Origin: Protonemura montana
Lineage: Eukaryota; Arthropoda; Insecta; Plecoptera; Nemouridae
Direction: 5' to 3'
Assembly: GCA_947568835.1 (NCBI GenBank)
Contig: OX387610.1
Location: 14,179,001 to 14,243,000 of the forward strand
Length of the DNA: 64,000 bases
Below are positions 1-10,859 of the stretch, one piece after another. How positions within the stretch are numbered: the first letter of the stretch is position 1; each line of letters starts with the position of its first letter. The notes beneath the pieces were generated by a model. The model was not told the DNA's origin. It did not search any database and saw nothing but the letters and a program-made list of their open reading frames with translations. A program made the translations under genes and the position numbers.

Positions 1-338
1 TCACGGACTGGACTGTAGCAATGCAGAGGACAGTCCTTGTGCTGGTATCTTCTCTCACTGGCTAGACTGTAGCAATGCAGGGACAGTCCTTGTGCTGGTA
101 TCTTCTCTCACGGGCTAGACTGTAGCATTGCTGGGGACAGTCCTTGTGCTGGTATCTTCTCTCACGGGCTAGACTGTAGCAATGCAGGGACAGTCCTTGT
201 GCTGGTATCTTCTCTCACGGGCTAGACTGTAGCAATGCAGGGGACAGTCCTTGTGCTGGTAACTTCTCTCACGGGCTAGACTGTAGCAATGCTGGGGACA
301 GTTCTTGTGCTGGTATCTTCTCTCACGGGCTAGACTGT
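1..338. repeat. 54-bp satellite array, left block
   Basis: About six tandem units of 53-54 bp run from the window edge. Each contains the words CTAGACTGTAGCAATGC and GACAGTCCTTGTGCTGGTA. Units differ mainly at GCAGGG versus GCTGGGG and at GTATCTTC versus GTAACTTC. The array is cut by the window start, so its true length is unknown. No coding frame is preserved. Confidence 0.95.
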
Positions 339-877
339 ACACTAGGATTAATTTGAGTTTGCCACTTTCTGGGGTGCTTTTACCAACCAGGAAAATATGA
401 CACCATGATGCTACTGTTAACTATCTGATTTAAAAGCAACAAAATAATGTTTTTCTTTGGTTGAAACATTTAATAATTCCAGGAAAACAAAATATATAAT
501 GAAAAACAATAAATGTTTATCAACCAAAGTTAAAATTAATATATTTTGGATTACTTTTAACTTTTATCAGGTTTAGGCAGGAAACCAAGCTCGCAAACTG
601 CTTTTTGGCAGCCATTGCTAGAATCCGCTAGTGTACGGTAGGTATTTAGCAGAAGTCATTAGGACTTTTAGTTTTGCATTTAAGTTCTTATTTTTCAATA
701 GAATTCATTTCACGTAAATAAACTGATAAATCCACAAAGAATTTAAGTGCATGATGCATTGTTTGGTCATCATTTTCTGGTTAATTTCAAACTCCCCGGT
801 GAAGACTGGCTTTATTTTGCATTCTAAAGTTGGCAATGTGTAATCAGAGTCCACCAGCTTGTAGCAAGGTAAGGCTA
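339..877. other. Unique spacer splitting the 54-bp satellite
   Basis: A non-repetitive AT-rich stretch of about 540 bp interrupts the satellite. I see no ORF, clear terminal repeats or target-site duplication in it. It could be an insertion into the array or a linker between two duplicated blocks. Confidence 0.6.
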
Positions 878-2179
878 ACGCAACTGTAGCAATGCAGGAA
901 CAGTCCTTGTGCTGGTATCTTCTCTCACGGGCTAGACTGTAGCATTGCTGGGGACAGTCCTTGTGCTGGTATCTTCTCTCACGGGCTAGACTGTAGCAAT
1001 GCAGGGACAGTCCTTGTGCTGGTAACTTCTCTCACGGGCTAGACTGTAGCAATGCTGGGGACAGTTCTTGTGCTGGTATCTTCTCTCACGGGCTAGACTG
1101 TAGCAATGCTGGGGACAGTCCTTGTGCTGGTATCTTCTCTCACGGGCTAGACTGTAGCAATGCTCGGGACAGTTCTTGTGCTGGTATCTTCTCTCGCGGG
1201 CTAGATTGTAGCAATGCAGGGGACAGTCCTTGTGCTGGTATCTTCTCTCACGGGCTAGACTGTAGCAATGCTGGGGACAGTCCTTGTGCTGGTATCTTCT
1301 CTCACGGGCTAGACTGTAGCAATGCTGGGGACAGTTATTGTGCTGGTATCTTCTCTCACGGGCTCGACTGTAGCAATGCAGGGGACAGCTCTTGTGCTGG
1401 TATCTTCTCTCACGGGCTAGACTGTAGCAATGCAGGGGATGGTCCTTGTGCTGGTATCTTCTCTCACGGGCTAGACTGTAGCAATGCAGGGGACAGTCCT
1501 TGTGCTGGTAACTTCTCTCACAGGCTAGACTGTAGCAATGCAGGGGACAGTCCTTGTGCTAGTGTCTTCTCTCACGGGCTAGACAGTAGCAATGCAGGGG
1601 ACAGTCCTTGTGCTGGTATCTTCTCTCACGGGCTAGACTGTAGCAATGCAGGGGACAGTCCTTGTGCTGGTATCTTCTCTCACGGGCTAGACTGTAGCAA
1701 TGCTGGGGACAGTTCTTGTGCTGGTATCTTCTCTCACGGGCTAGACTGTAGCAATGCAGGGGACAGTCCTTGTGCTGGTATCTTCTCTCACGGGCTAGAC
1801 TGTAGCAATGCTGGGGACAGTTCTTGTGCTGGTATCTTCTCTCACGGGCTAGACTGTAGCAATGCAGGGGACAGTCCTTGTGCTGGTATCATCTCTCACG
1901 GGCTAGACTGTAGCAATGTAGGGGACAGTCCTTGTGCTGGTATCTTCTCTCACGGGCTAGACTGTAGCAATGCAGGGACAGTCCTTGTGCTGGTATCTTC
2001 TCTCACGGGCTAGACTGTAGCAATGCAGGGACAGTCCTTGTGCTGGTATCTTCTCTCACGGGCTGGACTGTAGCAATGCAGGGACAGTCCTTGTGCTGGT
2101 ATCTTCTCTCACGGGCTAGACTGTAGCAATGCAGGGGACAGTCCTTGTGCTGGTATCTTTCCTCACGGGCTAGACTGTA
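878..2179. repeat. 54-bp satellite array, right block
   Basis: About 24 tandem units of 53-54 bp belong to the same family as the left block. The same variant types recur (GCAGGG, GCTGGGG, GTAACTTC, and the rare GCATTGCTGGGG near 943). The array ends abruptly near 2179 with a diverged CTTTCCTCAC unit. There is no conserved ORF. Confidence 0.95.
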
Positions 2180-2639
2180 TATGAATCGTGGGCGGAACTT
2201 TTGATCTTTTCCAGTACTTTAGGCGTGCGCCTCAATTTTCTTTTAGGAGCCCTTCTGACCTCGCGAATGTCGATTGCACCTTGACAGGTAAAATAGGAAA
2301 CGAAAGCAAAGAGCGAGAAGCGGAGAAGAAAGTTGGTAATTACTGCGAAACTCAATTGTCGTTGCTAAAAAAAAGGAAAAAAACGCAGAGGTCCCACAAA
2401 AATGACCCGGCGAAGAATTTCTCTAGGTACAGCAACTTGAAGTTACATAAAAAATAAACGTATAACGATTGGATATCGATGAATACCAATCTATACCGGA
2501 ACCAGATGAAATCACCGAAAGTGGTCAAATCGTTTGTCCATAACCATAAATGCGCACTACCGTAACGCTAACGTTGCAAAGTTTTCGCGGCAAATCTTCA
2601 CTAAATAATTAACTTATTGACAAAAATGTATGATGCCGC
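2180..2639. other. Intergenic, no gene seen
   Basis: Short ORFs exist on both strands here (2188-2457 plus and 2170-2355 minus). They overlap each other, have no recognisable domain and use AT-rich low-complexity codons, so I do not call a gene. Confidence 0.5.
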
Positions 2640-2832
2640 CAGGTGGAGTCACCGTCGCTTCGAGTTTTCAGAATGTATATATACATTTATCGATATTTTG
2701 AGTCGTAATTATTTCCTTGAATAAGCATGTAAACAAGAACGCCATCGGGTGGCACCTACCGTCACCACAGAAATTCGACATCAACGCTAGCTCTCTGACT
2801 ATGCCTATAAACTCAATGACAATAAATAAAAA
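2640..2832 (+). mobile_element. Element X, degenerate copy
   Basis: A diverged plus-strand copy of the window's element X. It has the GATATTTTGAGTCG flank, a single core unit containing GCCATCGGGTGGCACCTACC, then the right flank ACTATGCCTATAAACTCAATG. The 60-bp core is present only once and is shortened. Confidence 0.7.
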
Positions 2833-5800
2833 CAACATTCTTCAACGACAATTTAATTTTTGTTAAATACAGCGATGAACTATGATTAAAAAAAAATTAC
2901 AATGCTTATCATTGTGTATTTAATGGTTAAAGCACCGATCATTTCGACAGGTAGCTTATGGTGTGATAAAAATTGAGATAATTTCTACAATTTAGATCGT
3001 AATAAAGTTAAGCCATATTTACATTCAACCGGCATGTAGGCGGTGTTGAATATGCAATTTTAGGCGAGACATAAATTAAAAATGGTCGCCGACAATGTGT
3101 CAGAAGTGAATGACCACGCCATAGAAATTGCAACTGCATAATTGGCCCCGGCCAACTTGATTCATGATACGCATAAAAACAGCTGACATTCTAGCTTCTG
3201 TCTCATGCACTCAGATTTTCAAGTTGAGTCTCGTTTATCTCGAAAAATGTCATTCACACTGCTTGACCTGTGCTCATGTTATGACAACCTTTGATAACTG
3301 ATTAATGGAAACGATTTGATGAGAACGTAAACAAAGAGCCTAATTGAATGACAACACAGGCGTAATCGTGTTTTGATGACAGCTTGTGGCAAGTACAGGT
3401 TTCAAAATAGTTTTGCTTGTAAAGATTTTTTTTTGAAACCTCCTCTGAGACCTAATAAACATGGCATTGAGATTATGATCGAGTGTAATTTTTCTCTGTC
3501 GTTACCCGCCGTTGGTAATTTATAATTTCGTGCTATGTTTACCGTAAATTTATTAGAAGTAATCGTGTATGGTGCACGTGCAAGTCTTTATACCTGAAGA
3601 ACACGCGTGATTTTCGTTTGCCTACGTCACAGAAACACTGGGCAAGGAAACGAGAGCTTTGGGTTTAGTTCCCGATCAGTGTTCATGCTGAATCGATTGT
3701 CCAAAGATGGGCTTAATGCCAGACCTGCTCGTGTGAACGGCTGTAAACCATCATTGGCGAACGCTCACCCAAAATGTATATTGGGACCGATAAGCGAAAA
3801 GTGGAAGAGCCGCTAGATTTGAGGCGAAAAGCAAACTGGTCATCCAATGACAGTCATAGTCCGCAAGAGATGGTACCGGCCAAAAGATTGCATTTGCCAT
3901 TGCTACCGACTCGTGAATGAAATTGCAGTTATGATTTTAGTGGTGTTATTTCTAAATACTTACTATATCTAAACAATGATTGACATGATTGAAAAAATAG
4001 TTCGAAAAACTAAATAAACATCTTGGAATGACAAAAGCTGTAGACTATAATTTAAATGACAAACATCAGATGAGATGATTTGCAGTGTTTTTATTGTAAA
4101 TGGCTGTCAGCCCTCGTGTAGGTAACTCTAAAAAGACCGGTGGTACCGCTGCCGCTTAAAGTATATCCTCTGTTAGCGAAAAGACCTTGTGTTTGATTTT
4201 ATTCCGGGCTGTAAAATTGTGTAAACACAATTGAGGGTTCAAGTTCAACAATAGCTGTATTGCTACCTATTTCTGAATGAGTAATATTCAGAATGGCATT
4301 GTATACTGAAAAAACAATGCCAACTTCAACTTACCACACTTCTCACGGCATTCCGCATGACTCATATTGTCATAAACACACAAAGGATGCTAAATTCAAG
4401 ATGCTCAGACACACATACCCAAAGCACATACCATAAGCATTTCAATGTGGTTTCCTATTTCATTACGTGAGCGTAAAATAAGATGCGAGTTTAGAGCAGC
4501 ACGAAAAAAAAAATACCAAGCTATATTTAATTGCAATGTCAATGTCCTGTCTGTTTTTGCCAATGCCAAATTTATGTGCAACTTTCTCGGCTAGCGAACA
4601 ACCGAAAAATGTGGTTGAAAGTAAAGTTCTGGGTCGAGATGGCTGTGAAATTGGCGGTTTGAAAAATTCAAAATTATCGAAGTGAGACACGCACGCCATA
4701 TTTTGAGCAATTGCAAGAATTGATTTTTTTTTTGTGTGCATAATTGTATGCATTGCCGTGACCCTGTCGAAGAAATCTAGGTGAGCGATCGTTCGATTCG
4801 ACAATGTTTATACCGACAAAAAGCATTAGAAAGCGATTGTTTTTTTGTTTAACGTAGCATTTACTGATTGGAGGGCGGGTCTAATTGTCAGTATGCTGAT
4901 GATTGCACCGATCAAAAACTACCGAGCTGCTACCAAAACGGGCCAAACGCCTTCCGGCTCTTTAATATTTATGGAGTGGCTAACATTCAATCGTCTATCA
5001 ACAATGCGTTTCTAGCACGCCAAGCAAACGAAATTGGCAAGAATCGAATTCGTAACTTTAACGCGAAGATCACGGTGTATTGTTGTATGAGATAGAAGTG
5101 AAGGTGAAATCTCTGGGAGATTGTCTGTGCTGAACTCGGCTATAAATAGAATGATTGATAAGCACAGAGGTTCACTTGAAAATTATTTTTTCTTCGGATG
5201 AAAATGGATCTGTAATAGATTTGAGTTGGAAACAAGGTTTGACATTGCTGTGCGCGTAATGGATGTTTCCGGTTACGACATTGTAGGTTAGATGGCGACG
5301 ATCCAATCGTGGCATTTCTTTCAACAAATGGACTAGTCGACAATCACTCGAAAATCCGGGTTCATAAGCACACATGGTTGGTGAATGAGAATGTGCCACT
5401 GATTATTTTTTTGTCTTTAGTCTCCCGGATGGAAATGTATGAACTAAAAATGAAGAAGGCAAGTGAAGTATGTGCCCTATATAGATAGATATTAAGAGAA
5501 ACTGAGCTTTCGTATGTTTTCTAAAAAATTAAAAATAACTGAAAATTCCTAAATGTCAACATAATATTCCTTACCGATTAGCTTAGGGTTTCGATTTATT
5601 TTCTTTTTCGGGAACGAGCCGAAAGGAATGCTTTCGGCAGCTGTCAAAAAGTTGACGTTAAATAATTTAGTCGAAAAGAATTCCCGTGGAAGGGAAATTT
5701 AAAATGTATACATAGCGTTCGATTTGACAGCTCAGTATGGGCATGGCACACCAATTTCGTTTCTCCTAAATCTCGCAGCGTGAGCGAGCACTCTTCAAAT

Positions 5801-6820
5801 TTACATTTGTTTATATGTTGAAAGACGCACGCTTTGCTCGTATCGCGGTCTGGAAATTTTCATCGGATAGCGAACGACCGAGGAATTCGTAAAATATTTT
5901 ACTATCCCCCCAAAACTTTTGGAACACGACCAAAATAGCAGGTGGCAAAATGCCTTGATCTTGCTTGCCTGCCATGATCATGCCCCATTCCAAGTACTAT
6001 ATCATCAATTTGTCTACATTTTTAAGGTAACAATCCTTCAACCATGCATCAGTAAAATCAGATGCTTTTAGAAATTAATAACGTTTCATCGATATAACTA
6101 AACAAAGGCAATTTAAACGCAGCGCCTTGCACAGTCAACTAAACGTCAAAACAGACCTTGCTAGTTCACAAGCTGAATAGGCAATCTGAATCCAATTAAC
6201 TTCCAGCGAACAGTTACGATCAAACACAAAGAAAATGATTAGAGACAAGCCTCTAATTGCCTAAATGTCGAGGAAGCCTAAATCATCTCTCCACACAGTA
6301 AATAAATTACGCGTCTAGTTGAATGAACGCAATGTTTCTACTTGGGCGTGCAGAGACCCCCAGACAGGTAGAAACGACACTGGACAAAAATAATTCTTGC
6401 CAACCACAAACCGGTACCTATTGTCACTAACTACATCATTATTTTTACGAAGACCTTTTCTAAAACTTGAAATTATAACAATACCTTGATCACGAATCTC
6501 GTTTGTCGTCAGGTGCACAACTTTACACACACGCACCCCACATCGACTACCAAACACGACTTGGCCTGGAGTTTGCTACGTCCGTTCCCGACTCCTATGT
6601 AGGAGGAGCTCACTGCTTTGTTGGAAATAGGGAGAGGGAAAAGTAATATTTTACGGGGTTTATTGGCCACCTAGCGGCGTTTAGTGGAACTCTTATGTCA
6701 CTAAGCTTTTGCTTTTTGCTGCCAGATGGCAAAGACTGCGGACAAATTCAAATAATACCGGCAACATCACAACTTCAAATTTGTTCCGTTCACAGAGCGA
6801 AAAACACAGCGTCGAAAAAA
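2833..6820. other. Long intergenic region, no supported gene
   Basis: About 4 kb of AT-rich DNA. Several ORFs of 60-113 codons occur (for example 3607-3816 plus, 4463-4804 minus, 4868-5095 plus, 6315-6557 minus). None shows a domain, a splice-supported extension or coding-like composition. Nothing resembling an RNA gene was seen. Confidence 0.5.
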
Positions 6821-6824
6821 TTAT

Positions 6825-6923
6825 AGCCATCGAAAAGTTTATTTATTTTATTTACTGATGCTACAGCTCTAGCCATCGAAAAGTATATTTATTTTATTTA
6901 CTGATGCTACAGCTCTAGCACAT
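6825..6923. repeat. Two-copy tandem duplication
   Basis: A unit of about 60 bp beginning TAGCCATCGAAAAG and including TTACTGATGCTACAGCTCTA is present twice head to tail. It lies about 170 bp beyond the 3' end of the DPH7 gene. Confidence 0.85.
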
Positions 6924-7096
6924 CAATAGCTCTATTATTGTACCAATATACAGTATTACTTGTTCCTAAGTTAAAAACCATTTTTGAAATTGACTTAAAT
7001 ATGGATTGTGTATTTTGTGTATCTGTGACAATTTGCATGTCAACAGACAATCGAAATTAATAGTATACAATGGAAATTCATTCAGAGTGAGAAATA

Positions 7097-7102
7097 TTTA
7101 TT
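7097..7102 (-). terminator. Poly(A) signal overlapping the DPH7 stop
   Basis: On the minus strand AATAAA includes the TAA stop codon of the DPH7 reading frame. If it is used, the 3' UTR would be only a few tens of bases. No other AATAAA lies close by. Confidence 0.5.
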
Positions 7103-8651
7103 TGGTAATACACAGAGCAACTGACAACTTATGATCATAAAAGGAACATGCTGAAAGTATTGAAATACTCTTATAGGGTTCTGAAGTGATTTCCTCGACA
7201 TCAATCATCGAAGGTAAGTCCACGTTATTGTAACACCAATCTGAACCATATGCAAGGCTTTCATGTTCATTGTAACTTGCAATTATGGTTGATGGTGATT
7301 CTTTGGCACAGTTAACAACATGAAAGCCCCCATGCATGCAAGCAGCTAGCAAGCGATCCGAATTACATGGATCCCATTTCAATCTCCAAACGCCGCCGCC
7401 AAGAGGTGTGGTAAACATAGGTTGCTTCATTGAACGAGTGTCCCAAAGCCGTAGATTTTCATCATAGCTGCAGGGAAAAAGACTTTATCACTCATCATTG
7501 CTATCGATTTTCAGATATTCTTATAAAATAGTTGTTTTTTCCACATTTAAAATCAAGACAGTTGTTTTTAGCTTGGCATTTCAATTCTGTCTGCTTAGTA
7601 AACCAAGATAACAAACCAAATCAAAGTACCCTAGATCCATTTTTGCCATCAGAGCTAGTAGAGCATCAGAGCTTTGAAATGGTGTCTTCTACAATGGGCT
7701 AGAGGTCTACTACTTCGTATTCCTTGAGAGAAAGTACCATTCAAAGCCCATAGTCATTTCTGTCATAAAGTCTTGTTGGAGAAAATTCATATAGAGGGGC
7801 AAAACGGAAGATTTACCTGCCGGTTACTAAAAGATGTTCCCGCTGCGAATGAGAGTGGAGGCTTGTCACACCAGCATCATGAACTTTGCTTGTGAAAACC
7901 GGAGAATTAGGATCTTGTCTTATGTCAAACGCTTTAAATTTGCTGTCGTCTCCACCTTAAAATCAGGGTTATGGACGTAAAGATTTAATAATACATTACT
8001 CCTATTTGAATATCAAAATAAATCACATCAATGACAATGCCAGTAAAAATACATACCCGAGTAAATTATAGAAGTATTCCAGTAATCGAATGCAGTTATC
8101 CAAGCTTCAAAATCGTGGGCCGTCCACGACATAAACTTGACCAGTCTTGAACCAGTCCACTTGAGGAGAAAAATCTTTCCCCGTGAATCACTTACTGTGA
8201 TCGAAGGCTCATTTTTTGATTTTCCTGTCGACCAATCCAAAGACAACACTAAAGTCTTGCCATACAAATCCCCTATCAGCAATTTATTTACCAGTACCAA
8301 CGTCGAACTGCTAAGCGTGTAAACCAAAACTTCTCCTGCAGCATTAGCGACAGCCAACAAGCTTTTGTCGTCGACTGTGACATGACACCATTTCAAATCC
8401 AGAATAGCCGGCATTTCGATATTTTGTAGGAGTTCCAATCCTTTGTCGGACGTAAGAGAAAACAAGTATAGGCGGCCGAGTCGTTTGGCAGGCAGATCGT
8501 CAACTTCTGACGTTCCGCTGGTATCCTTCTCGAGTTGGTAAGTGCCACAAACAAAGAGGTTTTGGAAGTTGGTTGTGGGGCACCATTCGACGGAATCGGC
8601 GCTGTAAGCGGTGTCCCACGTGTGCAGCTTCTGTATCGTAGTTGCCGTCAT
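7098..8651 (-). CDS. DPH7: Diphthine methyltransferase DPH7 (WDR85), WD40 protein
   Basis: DPH7 removes the methyl ester from the methylated diphthine intermediate on elongation factor 2 so that DPH6 can complete diphthamide; it acts in the cytosol. I read three coding exons: 8057-8651, 7817-7955 and 7098-7467, with GT-AG introns and compatible phases, giving about 367 residues (human is about 450). Family hallmarks seen are ADSVEWCP and CGTYQLE near the N terminus, GGDDSKFKAFDIR opening exon 2, SYDENLRLWDTR at the exon 2-3 junction, then GGGVWRLKWDP, LLAACMHGGF and a C-terminal SACSFYDHKL. The start at 8651 was chosen because upstream in-frame codons lack an ATG and a splice-acceptor-like TTTGCTTTCAG ends 10 bases before it. 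The stop codon overlaps AATAAA. The C terminus is shorter than in vertebrates, so a further exon is possible. Confidence 0.93.
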
Positions 8652-8661
8652 GGCTCTCCTG

Positions 8662-8672
8662 AAAGCAAACAA
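8662..8672 (-). promoter_or_regulatory. Splice or trans-splice acceptor before DPH7 start
   Basis: Minus-strand TTGCTTTCAG followed by GAGAGCC and then the ATG is a good 3' splice site. A weak upstream donor (CCT/GTAAAC, about 60 bp away) could make a tiny 5'-UTR intron. Alternatively this is a spliced-leader acceptor. The sequence alone cannot decide. Confidence 0.5.
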
Positions 8673-10051
8673 GGGTGCGTTGTGGAATAAGAGATCGGTG
8701 TTAAAAGAAAGGAAGTGTTTACAGGAAGTGGAGAGACTATTTTGGATCGACAGAATTTAAGCCAGCTATAATAAATGAAGCAAATAATACAATCACGTAA
8801 TTCTTCTACCAATTTTTATTTTATAAATATATATATTCAATAGGGATAATTTCACATTTATTCCTAGGAAAGTCAAACTATTTCAATATTTCTGTAAATA
8901 ACATGTTCAAAAATTTCATTTCTGCATTTGATTGTAACATTTTTAGTTTTGAAATCACCATATGCGAGTCTTAGCAACATTCTCAATAAAGGCAGCCGCA
9001 TTTTGTTCAAAACCCTCAAGAGTTTTTTTCTTTTCAATCGATCGTTTTGAAAAATACAGTGTCATAAAATGAGATCTGCCTTAATTGTGAATGAAGCTGT
9101 ATTAATTAATGCCTTAAAAAGAGTGCCTAAGACCTCGTTATATTTTCATGTCCTTCTACGTAGTCCTGAGCGCGTTGAAATACATTTCTAGAAGGTCAAG
9201 CGTGGTACCATCCGATGACTAAAATTACTCTGACCATTCCTAGCAAGACACTTTTATTTAATTCCCTTTCACCATAAAAATACTTCATCGAAGAATCGAG
9301 TACAACGCTGCAAGGCTATTTCTTAATTACTAGGTAAAACCGTGCATCCAATATGAGGTAGACTATTATTATTATTCATTCTGAAATCACCTTCTTTATA
9401 AATATCGTAAAAAACGCCACAAGGTAGTTTTTCCAGAAGAACTTAGACTACCTTTTTGTTTACAATTTACTTTGTACTAGACTAGTGTGTATCTATAATA
9501 AACCATTCACTAAAAATGGAACAACCCGTGCTAAATACAGACAATTTGCAAATACATCTTAAATATAAAATACATTCTTACGTGAAAAATATGCCAATGT
9601 GTTCGGTTCTTTGCATGTTTGCCATAAATTGGTCCAGTAGCTAATCGTTCTTGGTGTACAAGTGTCTTTTTGCTTTGGAAGTGCAGTTATTTGAAGGTGG
9701 TGTCAATGAAAAATCTACAAAATGGCTAGAAGTACTACCTATTAGAGAAATTACATTGTAGGATTTTGAAGAAGCTAGCATTTTGTCTTTTTACAAAGTC
9801 CTTCATCCCTGCCATGATAAATGAAACAATAGCTTTGTCTTTGAACAAGCAAAATCATCTTGCAGTCTTCATGGTATTAAGTTACAAACCACCGATTCAT
9901 CCTAAGGAGTTTACCGTCAAGTATCCTAAGTTTCGAGATCCAAACTGTTGTATCGTGAGTTTGCGTAAGGTGTTGTTTACGGTGCAGGTAAGCATTCCTC
10001 GATTAAGCCATGGAATATTGTATCGAACGAAACTTGGCGATTCCCCTCATG
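8673..10051. other. DPH7-CDK2AP interval with probable CDK2AP 3' UTR
   Basis: About 1.4 kb without a supported ORF. On the minus strand AATAAA occurs at 9253-9258 and again around 8814 and 8855; these are candidate poly(A) signals for the CDK2AP transcript. The plus-strand ORF at 9766-10083 overlaps the CDK2AP end antisense and has no domain. Confidence 0.45.
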
Positions 10052-10791
10052 TCATTGTCTTGCACTTCTTTCTGTTTCCATGAGGCATTCTCTGACAAGA
10101 ATTCTGGCATGTACGATTCCTCTTTTCAGCCTTTCTGCTGAGCTTTTGCTGCCCGAGTACGTTGGCCGTATATCTTTTCCCATTTCTTCAATGACGGCTA
10201 GGAGCTGGGCATATTTTGACAGTCCCGGAGGGGTAGGAATTGAGGCAGGTTGCTGAGATTGCTGTGACCTAGGAGTAGTTGGGTTGACAGCAGTCACGGT
10301 TACATCTGATCCAATTGTCATTAGGATAGGTGAATCCATTGCTTGAATGTCGTCATCCATTCCTATGATTGAAGGTAATTTTTCGTCCTGGTATCTTCCT
10401 GCCGATGTAAAGTATTGTTATATTAACCCTACTTTTTACACAAGCTTTTGATGATAAACTCTACTGCAGCAAATACATAATGGGGATTGAAGACCTAGAA
10501 CCTATGACTCGAAAACAGAATTAAAGTTTTTAGCATTGTTGCTCATAATAAGGTATTTTTGACAAGCTAGGTACCAAGTTACAAGTTCTTGTATGTTTAT
10601 CAAAGAAAGAATAAACAAAAACAGTAAAATGACAAATTTGAGAATGTCTGCTTGATGCCAATACAAGAAAAGTCAGAGCTACAGTAATCACCTGTAATTT
10701 CAATGCACGTCTTCCACAACGCCACCGAATATCACACTATAATTTGATTACTCTCTTGATGTTTAGTGGCTCAATCGCTTGCACCTGCCAT
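10052..10791 (-). CDS. CDK2AP: CDK2-associated protein (CDK2AP1/2, DOC-1 family)
   Basis: DOC-1 proteins are small nuclear proteins that bind CDK2 and are subunits of the NuRD chromatin-remodelling complex. I read two coding exons: 10785-10791 (ATGGCAG) and 10052-10398, with a GT-AG intron of 386 bp, giving 117 residues (human CDK2AP1 is 115). The 5' exon supplies Met-Ala and one base of Gly, and exon 2 continues in frame as [17 protein letters not shown]. The family domain is residues 63-117, with [46 protein letters not shown] and the terminal TER (METERSARQ), the triplet reported to matter for CDK2 binding. The N-terminal half is Ser/Thr/Pro/Gln-rich and poorly conserved, as is usual. An alternative start at the internal Met (10360) would give 102 residues. 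The paralogue (1 versus 2) cannot be assigned. Confidence 0.93.
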
Positions 10792-10831
10792 GTTTTTTTT
10801 CTTCTTGCTCTTTCTTCAAACGTCGTCATTT

Positions 10832-10846
10832 GATTGGGTGACGTAA
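10832..10846 (-). promoter_or_regulatory. CCAAT box and CRE-like site upstream of CDK2AP
   Basis: On the minus strand TTACGTCA (CRE-like) is followed three bases later by CCAATC, about 40 bp upstream of the CDK2AP ATG. The arrangement is typical of a proximal promoter. The transcription start is not visible, so the role is inferred. Confidence 0.4.
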
Positions 10847-10859
10847 ATCGATGCAAAAC

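Noticed and set aside
4868-5095. Possible reverse-transcriptase YADD motif in a 75-codon ORF
   Set aside because: YADD occurs alone; the neighbouring RT motifs and spacing are absent.
9766-10083. 105-codon plus ORF overlapping the CDK2AP end
   Set aside because: It is antisense to a well-supported conserved exon and the presumed 3' UTR, with no domain.
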